DNA of 64,000 nucleotides from assembly GCA_032821775.1 (NCBI GenBank), contig JAVLRN010000007.1:1116001-1180000 (forward strand), written 5' to 3'. Of the stretch, positions 56,671-64,000 are shown in pieces (the stretch's first letter is position 1; each line of letters starts with the position of its first letter). This stretch comes from Sanguinoderma infundibulare (Eukaryota > Basidiomycota > Agaricomycetes > Polyporales > Polyporaceae). A program made the translations under genes and the position numbers. The notes under the pieces are model-generated. The model was not told the DNA's origin. It did no database searches and was given only the letters and a program-made list of their open reading frames with translations.

Positions 56671-58491
56671 GGTGGCAGAGCGCACAGGGAATGCTAGGGC
56701 CAATGCGCCGCCCGAGGGGATGCCTACTGTTATAACGCGGGTTTCACGGTACTTCTGCCGGGCTGGCAGGGACACCGAAGGCGGAGCCGGGCATGGAAGC
56801 TAACGGGGAACGATGGGACCTGATCGAGTTGCGACATGACGAGCTCGTTAGGACCCGAATGGTGCCGATAGTGAGTTGATAGGTACCTGCGAAGACAATG
56901 TGGGCTGAAGCTGGCGGCTACAGGTGGGAGTAGAAACGAGAGGGTGGATGGTCTGCATGATGAGGCACACGGGTACGGCGATGGACTCGGAAGACCTGTC
57001 AGCATGCAGCCATCTGAGTGGATCGCGGATGGTGCGGCCAGGCGGCGAACACGCAAGATCAAAGATGTCGCCGGAAGGCGCTATAGGCGTTCAGTAAAGA
57101 ATTACAGTGTTTGGCTCACGAAGGGCCGGAAGATTGGCCGACTAAATTTCGTAACAGCGGCTTCCATGTACGAGCAGGGTCGTGCAGCGCTCGTCTCACA
57201 AAGACGTAAAAGCCGCTGCGAACCGGAAATGGTCGCTTGCGCCCACGGCCCGGCGCTGTAATGCTTCTGTTCTTCCATCGACTCACCGAGAAGCGTCGGG
57301 ATGGACACAGCTGTTCCTGGTCGATAGCGCGGCCCGACGTGGGGGCGGAGGGAATAGTTGGAGGAAACAATGGCGAACAGCGCCTTCCTCGAGGACGGGC
57401 CGCGAGAAGTGGAGAGCAATTGAAATGTCATTGCTCGTCGACGGACATCTCAGCCGTCCATGGATCTTGGCAGGAGAAGTCTTGTCATCAGGAGACAGGG
57501 GAAAAACAAGGAAGGAACGAAGGCTCGACAGCGTGGGTCTCGGCAGACGGCGCGAGCGAGGCGACTGGTTCGACGTCATGCGTGTGTGGACGCACTGGCA
57601 GACGATTGGCAAGTGAGTATCTGAAAAAGATCCATGAACGTCGGCAACATACCGATCGATGCACCGTATTCCCTGAGGGAAGACCGCATGCACTAAGCGA
57701 ACTTAGCGAAGAGGTACGTTTCTCGGGATCGTACCTGATATTCAACGAAGCCCATTCTGCCCAAGGGCAAAAGAGTCAGTATCACGGACAATATGGAGTA
57801 ATGTATTTGCGTTACCGACGGCGGACGACACGATGGTCAGCACTTCACGGAGTGGTGGGGGGACCGGAGGACGACGATCCGGCGACGGCTATGTTGCAGA
57901 CCTGTAAGCAGCTGAAGACGCTCGCTCTGGGACGTGTCGTAACCATGATTTCTTGGCCACACTCTGCGAACGGATCTGATCCACTTGAGCCCCGAGCTTC
58001 GATGAGACGTCTTGTAGCTCCGCCTAGCAGTGGAGGTCCTCCAGATGCTCATGGATGTCGCTTCCAGAGACCGAGCGCGTGGTCGTACTGAGAAAAGCCT
58101 GATCTGAAAACAACCTAGAAGACCACTGAAGCCTTTATATATTTGAGGTGCAGCCTGCGAGCATGTCCAGACCGAGCTAGATATTGGGTGGAATCAAGTT
58201 GGTGGCAGATGCTGCGTCGAGGCACGGAAGAATTCGGAAGACAAATGTGAGACAAATTAGCTCCGATTATAGCGGAGAATGGAATCCAGGTCGGAGCCGC
58301 ATCTGAGTTGATTTATGTGGGGGAATCTAAGAGCTCCGACTGAAAATGGGGCGTGAGAGTGTGAAATATGTTGACAACATGGTGCGGTCACCGGCCGCAA
58401 AGCTCGGCACTATCTTCACCTCTGACGACGACCTCTACATCCCTCAGCTTGCTGCAGCGACATCGAACAGCGGTCTACTCTCTAGAGCAAC
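56671..58491. other. Gene-poor 1.8 kb; possible F-box relic near 57.6-58.1 kb
   Basis: No intact gene. A plus-strand frame at 57840-58091 contains PEDDDPATAMLQTCKQLKTLAL followed by a Trp/Pro/Ser-rich stretch, faintly like the repeat region of local F-box proteins, but no F-box or splice model accompanies it. The remaining ORFs look random. The right part includes the mitofusin promoter. Confidence 0.35.
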
Positions 58492-61445
58492 ATGGCTCTG
58501 TCGTACTTCCCTACCTCGGCCAGCGCCAACGTAGGGTCGCCGCAGTCCCTGGAGGAGAGCTCGCCCAAACACCTTACCGAAGTAGTCCAGGAGGCGTATA
58601 TGGAGCATAAGAATAGGTGAGCACTTTCCTCATCGTTCCTGTGGCCCATCCCTCGCGTGTCAGGTAAGTGGCATATATTCTTTGAAAGTGTTGTGCCAAG
58701 GACGGACGCGTGAAATGCCGCAATCATCCTGGTATTGTCATAATGAAGGTCGTTCCGCTTGTTCCAAGATGGACTTCACGCGTTACGACGAACTGCCAGT
58801 GTGCCGGAGGGTGGACGAATGCTCTGGCTAGAGGGGATTGGAGAAACAGCTGGAGGAGGTGTGGTGAAGCTCTGATTGGTGCAGGTCAGGGAGCGGATGT
58901 TCAGTGAAACTTGTTCCGCAATCACGCTGTTGCTTCACGCGGGCTTCGATGGGCTACACGGTGGCTCTCACTATAGTCGTGCGCTGGTTACTGACACGTT
59001 AACAGGTTGTTGAATGCTTTGGACGCAACGAAGTCTCTCCTCGGGGATCTTCGCAAGTTCAACAAGGACGACTGGGTCGTACGCTACCCCCAGCTGCAGG
59101 AGCAATCCGCCACGGCTGAATCTTCGACTGCCGTGAAGCGGAAGGGCACTCGCCGATCCCTCTCATTCCCTGACGACCCGTCTTTCCAAGCCGATGTCAT
59201 CGTTAGCCCCGCGAAGTCCGGCCTCACTCGCTCCGTCACCCTTGCCTCCATCGCCGACAAGGAGGAGGACCCTGCTCCTGACACCCAGGATGACGCAGAC
59301 CGACTTGTGTCGCCTGCCGAGGCGTCGGATTTCCATGTCTTCCGTCTGGACCTCAAGCTCGGACCCCATGGCTCATCCTCCTCGCCCGCGGCGCTCGTGG
59401 CCCAGCTCGAAAAGTCGTCTATTGCGAATCTCCTTGACGACCGCGTCGTGAACGCCGTCAACCATCTCGACAAGCTCCGCTCGCGTGTCGAGGACACGTC
59501 TTCCAAGGTCCTCGTCACTGGTGATCTCAACGCGGGCAAGTCGACGTTTGTCAATGCGCTCCTTCGTCGGGAGGTCATGCCGGTAGATCAGCAGCCATGC
59601 ACAACCGCTTTCTGCGAGGTCCACGATGCGACGGAGAACGACGGGAAGGAGGAGGTCCACATCCTGAAGGAGGGCGCTACGTACTCGGCCAAGAACGAAG
59701 GTACCTTCACCCGTGCTAGCCTCTCTGATCTGGACAGGATCGTGTCGGAGAACGAGGACGAGTCACAGGTTCTCAAGGTCTACCTCGCCGACCCTCGTGA
59801 TCCCCAAGCGTCACTCCTTAGCAACGGCGTCGTCGACATATCCCTCATCGACGCCCCAGGTCTCAACAGAGACAACACCCACACGACCCGCGTTTTTGCA
59901 AGGCAGGAGGAGATCGACGTCGTGGTCTTCGTCGTGTCCGCGGAGAACCACTTCACGCTCTCAGCGAAGGAGTTCTTGATGAACGCCAGTAACGAGAAGG
60001 CCTATCTCTTCATTGTCGTCAACAAGTACGAGCAGATCCGGGACAAGGCCAAGTGCAAGCGTTTGGTCCTTGAACAAATCAAGCAGCTTAGCCCAAGGAC
60101 GTACGAAGACGCCGAGGACCTCGTCCACTTCGTCGACTCTCAGCAGGCCGATACTACCTCTTTCGCAAGCCTCGAGTCCGCCCTCCGTTCCTTTGTCCTC
60201 GTCAAGCGTTCGAAGTCCAAGCTGGCGCCTGCTTCGACGTACCTCACCAAGCTCCTTTCCGATGTCGACCTTCTCGTCGGCGCGAACGCGATCGTCGCGC
60301 AGTCGGAGCTCGAGCGCGCGCGCGACGACATTAATCGCGTCCGCCCGGTGCTCGAGAAGATGAAGGGCAGCCGCGACACTCTCGAGGAGAGTCTCGAGTT
60401 CGTTGAAGAGAGCGGCGCGTCGCGCTCCCGCACGCGGACGAAGGAGCTCCTTATTGACGCCGTTGAGCGCGTCAGCCAAGGCAAGCCTGGAGTGGACGCG
60501 CCTTCAGTGTCGCTTCCATCATACCCTGGCCTAATTGGCATCTGGGATTACTCGCGAGAGGTTCGGCGTGTTCTCCTCGCCTCCTTGGACTCCGCCGTCA
60601 AACTTGCCGAGGACGAAGCTCGGGTTGTCACGACCGAGGCCGTGAACAGCGTTGCCCAGTTGGGCGACAAGCACCTCCCCGAGGGTGTCGAGCGCTCGAA
60701 GCGCGTCTTCATGCCCGAAGCGATGTTCTCCTTCCGTAACGACAAGAAGAGCAACCGCAGGTCGCGCCAGCCATCCCGCACCGTCGTCGCGGGCGGCATG
60801 TACGGCCTCGGTATCGGCCTTGTGCAGCGCCCCGACATGCTCGACACAACGTTCTTCGACATCTTCGACGTCCAGCACCAGTTCTGGCTGCACTTCGGCG
60901 ACGACAAGGGCGAACAGGCCGGAGAGGGCACCGTCAGCACCCTCGGCTTCGCCTCCGTCGGTATCGGTGCCCTCACGATGGTCGGCGGCAAGGCGATCGG
61001 CGCGCGCAGCCTTCTTGAGGGCGTCGTGCGCGTCTGTGACCTGTTCGAGAACGAGACGGCGCGCAAGTGGGCAGCGCCGGTCATTGGCGCCGTCACCATC
61101 GGCGTTGTCACGTACTTCATCCTCGAGCTTCCAAGCACGATCCCGAAGACGGTCGGCCGGCGGATCAAGGTGTCGCTTGCGAAGGAGGGCGAGGAGAAGG
61201 GCGAGGAGAGCTCGTTCGTCGGCGCGAACGCAGAGCGAGTGAGCCGCGAGACGCGCAAGGTTCTCAGGCTCGCGTCGTGGGACGTCAAGGAGCGTTTCCG
61301 TGTCGCGATGGACGAGCGGGGGCGGGAGGTCCACGGGGCGGAGGAGATGGAGCGGCGGGCGAAGAAGGCGCTCGACTACTTCGGGCAGGTCGAGCAGCGG
61401 ACGGGTGAGGTGCGGGAGTCGGTGGTGTCCGTCAGCGCCGCTTAA
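58492..61445 (+). CDS. fzo1: Mitofusin, Fzo1-type dynamin-related GTPase
   Basis: Outer-mitochondrial-membrane GTPase that drives mitochondrial fusion. Two exons, 58492-58616 and 59006-61445, with a 389-base intron (long for this genome) joined in phase 2; 854 residues, the fungal Fzo1 size. GTPase motifs: G1 GDLNAGKSTF, G2 around the Thr pair in PCTTAF, G3 DAPGL, G4 NKYE. Two hydrophobic segments follow (GFASVGIGALTMVGG and AAPVIGAVTIGVVTYFILEL) for the U-shaped membrane insertion, with heptad-like helices on either side. The N-terminal 160 residues are Ser/Asp-rich and variable. The first exon's ATG is inferred by splicing; the second exon opens at the codon for Leu-Leu-Asn-Ala-Leu-Asp, which cannot be the true start. 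Confidence 0.93.
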
Positions 61446-62481
61446 GCGGCTCTGCACGTACTCGCACGACTGTAGTTTGATATGCGTGGTCTGTCTGCTT
61501 CGCTTTCGCGTCGTATATTGCTTACTGTTTTCCTCCGCCAAGGTCTGGCTTTATACTCTTTAATCCCTTGCCCGCCCTCCCTGTCGGCTGTAGCCGGGGT
61601 TTGTCGGCGACGGCGACATCCGTGATGATCTTATAGATTTCGGTCCGCTAGACCTTGCCTACGCTCCTTCTACGTACGTCCTTACTGTTATGCATCCCAT
61701 TACTCACGCGCTGGTATATTACGACCGTCATGTATTACTGTACGAGGTGAAGGCCAACAAAGCAGTCGGGAATTATCCCGAGTTGTTGATAACTACGCGA
61801 TCGACGATACGGTCGAACCAATAGTATCTACACTGCACCGATAATACTCTGGGACCTCAGACAACGCCCGCCCGAAGACCATGGACTTGGTAGGATTGGT
61901 ATTGGATCACCTTGTGACTACTGATATCAGATTTGGGGCGCGAAGAAGTCGCTGTGAGCGGTGCGATGATATGCGGCCCAACGAGGGAGGATAAAAGCAG
62001 AGGGACAGTCGAAAGGGGCTCAGCAAACACGCACGTCGCATCGCCGTCGACAGGCATGGCGCTCCAACTCCCGAGCCGCAACCTAACCAGGCGTATATCG
62101 AGGTGTCCGCCCTCGAGGCGGGGATGATCACGGACACGCGCACCATCCCCTCGCTCGTATTCTACGCCACAAGCCGTCCGGCAAGCACCTGTTGTTCGGC
62201 CTCGAATTGCGACGAGACAATGGGCCCTGGTGCCCAAGTCGCAGTGGGCAATGCAGAAGCTTGGTGGCTGGCTCAAGTGGCCAGAGTGGGTGGCATGACG
62301 TCGGCGAGATGCAGAGTTGGATAGCGAGGATTTGGAGCGGGAGGACACGGATAGCGATAACTCGGCCGCTTAAACGTGATGCGTAGGGTGTCCTGGAGTA
62401 TATTCGTTAATATTGATGTCAAATGCACAATCCCCGGACGGTCCTAACACCGGGATGTTTGCATTGAACGATGACAGGCGT
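61446..62481. other. No gene recognised
   Basis: 3' flank of the mitofusin gene and, on the minus strand, sequence downstream of the APH-like gene. A 163-codon minus frame (61857-62348) contains a chance-looking FCIAHCDLGTR that superficially resembles an APH catalytic loop; it is neither in phase with nor spliced to the upstream exons in any model I could make. Confidence 0.4.
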
Positions 62482-63165
62482 TCAGTTGACACTACCTCGA
62501 AGGTGGCGGAATGCTTTTGACGACCAAATTGCCGGGAGCTTGTGCATGACCCACGATGTGAGCTCGCCGTAAGAAGCAAATGGGCCATCTCCCTGCGCAG
62601 TATGTCAGCTTGGACCAAATGATAGATAGGGGCTGCTCACATGTTCGGAAAACATGGGACTGTGGCAAACCTGCGGCTCGGGTCCGATACGCCCTGGATA
62701 TGGGTGTCGGGCAGGCTTACCAAGGACGGCCACACGGCACAGCTCTTGGATGTAACAGCGGATAGTGCAATAGACACGAAGCTGTCGCCAAAGGCTAAGT
62801 GAATGCCAGCACTTCGCTAGTGTTTGTCCCGGCATAAAGTGCATGACGACTACGCTCCTTCCGCGGTAGGTGAAGTAGCGTCGGATGGCGGGGACTGGTA
62901 TCGTCGTGGCCTCCCGTACAAGATGCATTGTTACGGCCTCTGAGTCAGACTCTTCGCAACTTCTGACCTTCATGATGGCGTCGGAGGCGATCCTGCGGAC
63001 ATTGGTAGACTTGACTAGGGATGGATGGTGAAACTCATGTTCTCGGGACGCTTCGAAGAGATTAAACAGCTCCTCGTCGGATAAAGACTCGATCTTTTCC
63101 CATGTAGGGAGCTGGACATAACTGTCAGCTGCAGGATGGAGTCAACTTCAGGTACATACATCCAT
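62482..63165 (-). CDS. Aminoglycoside-phosphotransferase-like (APH/protein-kinase-fold) protein, truncated
   Basis: N-terminal half of an APH-family kinase-like protein, a large fungal family of mostly unknown substrates. Model (minus): exon 63165-63160 (only ATG plus one codon), 63111-62641, 62592-62482; introns 48 bases each, phases 0; 195 residues. Family marks: EAVTMHLVREATTIPVPAIRRYF, the VVVMHFMPGQTLAKCW hinge, the YIQELCR helix, and GPFASYGELTSWVMHKL. The frame then stops 15 codons later, before the HxDxxxxN catalytic loop and the DW metal-binding motif, so the product should be inactive as a kinase. Either a relic or a longer gene whose remaining exons I failed to find; a GTAGTG donor near the end of the last exon leaves that open. 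Confidence 0.6.
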
Positions 63166-63468
63166 GTCTATTGTTGAGCCTGAGGCCACATAAGAAGATG
63201 AGATGGGTGGGATGAAGGCTGTCGTGGCCAACACCCCGACCCGGGCTTCTCGGAGCGTGAATCCGAACCGTTTAGACGCCGAGTCGGGCTAGGGCCTTTA
63301 AGTTTAACTTCTGCCTTTACACCCCTCCACGATGCCTGCGGTGGCTTTCCTACTAGTGCAACTGGTTACAGCGGCAACATTGGATTGGATGCCATAAACC
63401 AATTCTCGAGCTCCGCAGAACACAACGCCTCAGCCAACTCCACGACACGTCAGGTTTGAGCATCGGCA
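63166..63468. other. Intergenic at the right end
   Basis: 303 bases between divergent starts of the APH-like gene and the partial ORF at 63469. Nothing recognised. Confidence 0.4.
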
Positions 63469-64000
63469 ATGGAACAAGAGATTTCGAGTGTAGTTGGCCA
63501 ACTGCGCAAGCTTGTCACGAAAATATGGGAAATGGATCACCGGAAAGCAATCCGCAGGTAAGATTATCTCCTATAGAGCAGAAATTGTTGGAGCTCATGA
63601 CAGAAACGAGAGCAGACCTTCTGCAGAATGGTTCCAAAGTGTGAGCGTACTTCACCGTGGCCTGCCGTCGTAACTGACCTTTCCGTAGTGGACATTGTTA
63701 GATGCTGCCCTCTCTGAATCGATGGAGGACAGGAAGAGCCTGCTTGGTTTTTCAGCCTTGCTCCGACCGCACAGCCACGATTTCCCATTCGAGCTTATGG
63801 AACAGTCCGGATCCGGTATTGCCAGTCTCTTTCCCCTTTCCATCCCCATCGTCTTCCACATCTTACACACACCATGGGTGAGCATCGTCTACATGCATTC
63901 GCCCAAATGCTGCAGAATCTAAACCATGAGTCCGCGTCAATAAACAGCCTCCGCAGAAGAGGTCCAGTTGAACGCGCCGCACGTTCCAACGGAGAAGTCC
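63469..64000 (+). CDS. Possible 5' part of an unrecognised gene, cut by the window end
   Basis: A coding-looking frame starts at ATG 63469 (MEQEISSVVGQLRKLVTKIW, amphipathic helix) and reaches a consensus donor GTAAGA at 63558. From 63687 a frame reads WTLLDAALSESMEDRKSLLG and a hydrophobic run (SLFPLSIPIVFHILHTPW), with a GTGAGC donor about 63879 and an acceptor about 63916 after which the frame stays open to the edge. Joining the first and second parts through the 14-base segment at 63627-63640 fails in phase; using 63577 instead needs a 19-base intron, too short to believe. The model is therefore incomplete, and no family is recognised. Confidence 0.25.

Noticed and set aside
60531..61541. 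A 336-codon minus-strand frame opposite the mitofusin
   Set aside because: Arg/Asp/Leu-rich with no motif; the sense strand carries the Fzo1 transmembrane region.
61857..62348. FCIAHCDLGTR as the missing catalytic loop of the APH-like gene
   Set aside because: The expected HGD is HCD, the following residues do not continue the family pattern, and no intron joins it in phase to the upstream exons.
63558..63576. A 19-base intron in the right-end ORF
   Set aside because: It restores the frame, but is far below the shortest introns seen elsewhere in the window (about 42-48 bases).

Overview
The window reads as nuclear DNA of a filamentous basidiomycete, most likely an Agaricomycete (polypore or other wood-decay type). 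The evidence is dense genes on both strands, many short introns (mostly 48-80 bases, GT-AG), and protein families typical of that group: tandem F-box/leucine-rich-repeat genes, peptidase M64, GPI-type GH16 glucanase, Vip1-like RRM protein, fungal mitofusin and a septation-network kinase. All gene models were spliced by hand from reading frame, splice consensus, phase and family resemblance. No database was searched and no transcript data were available.

Layout. 1-5.7 kb: the 5' part of a geranylgeranyltransferase-I beta subunit gene (minus), then three tandem paralogous F-box genes (plus), one frameshifted and one clearly dead. 5.7-14.9 kb: a gene-poor stretch whose only convincing coding content is two tiny genes; a third relative lies at 18.55 kb. 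These three encode 41-53 residue peptides sharing a C-terminal signature (Q-x-x-I-R-x-x-A-x4-P-V-F-F-stop). Each has a TATA box and biased codons, and they are my best candidate for something undescribed. 15-16.6 kb: PIG3-type quinone oxidoreductase. 19.7-26 kb: an F-box gene, a secreted M64 metallopeptidase with a probable GC-AG intron, and an RRM protein. 27.4-41 kb, mostly housekeeping or signalling: a low-complexity protein ending in a CaaX box, an 18-exon SepH/Cdc7/Cdc15-type kinase, a MYND zinc-finger protein, a nucleolar L1-domain protein and a mitochondrial uL5. 42.4-49.1 kb: three more tandem F-box genes, each with a 10-base microexon at the same place. 49.3-56.7 kb: four metabolic or wall genes (dienelactone hydrolase, 2-oxoglutarate/Fe(II) oxygenase with a 7-base microexon, SDR, GH16). 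58.5-61.4 kb: Fzo1-type mitofusin. 62.5-64 kb: a truncated aminoglycoside-phosphotransferase-like gene and an unrecognised ORF running off the end.

The genes do not form a single pathway. The housekeeping genes look like an ordinary chromosome arm into which fast-evolving families (F-box arrays, peptide genes, APH-like fragment) are inserted. Seven F-box genes in 64 kb, with pseudogenes among them, indicate birth-and-death evolution. Several gene pairs are divergent with 220-620 base shared promoters. No tRNA, rRNA, CRISPR or intact transposon was seen.
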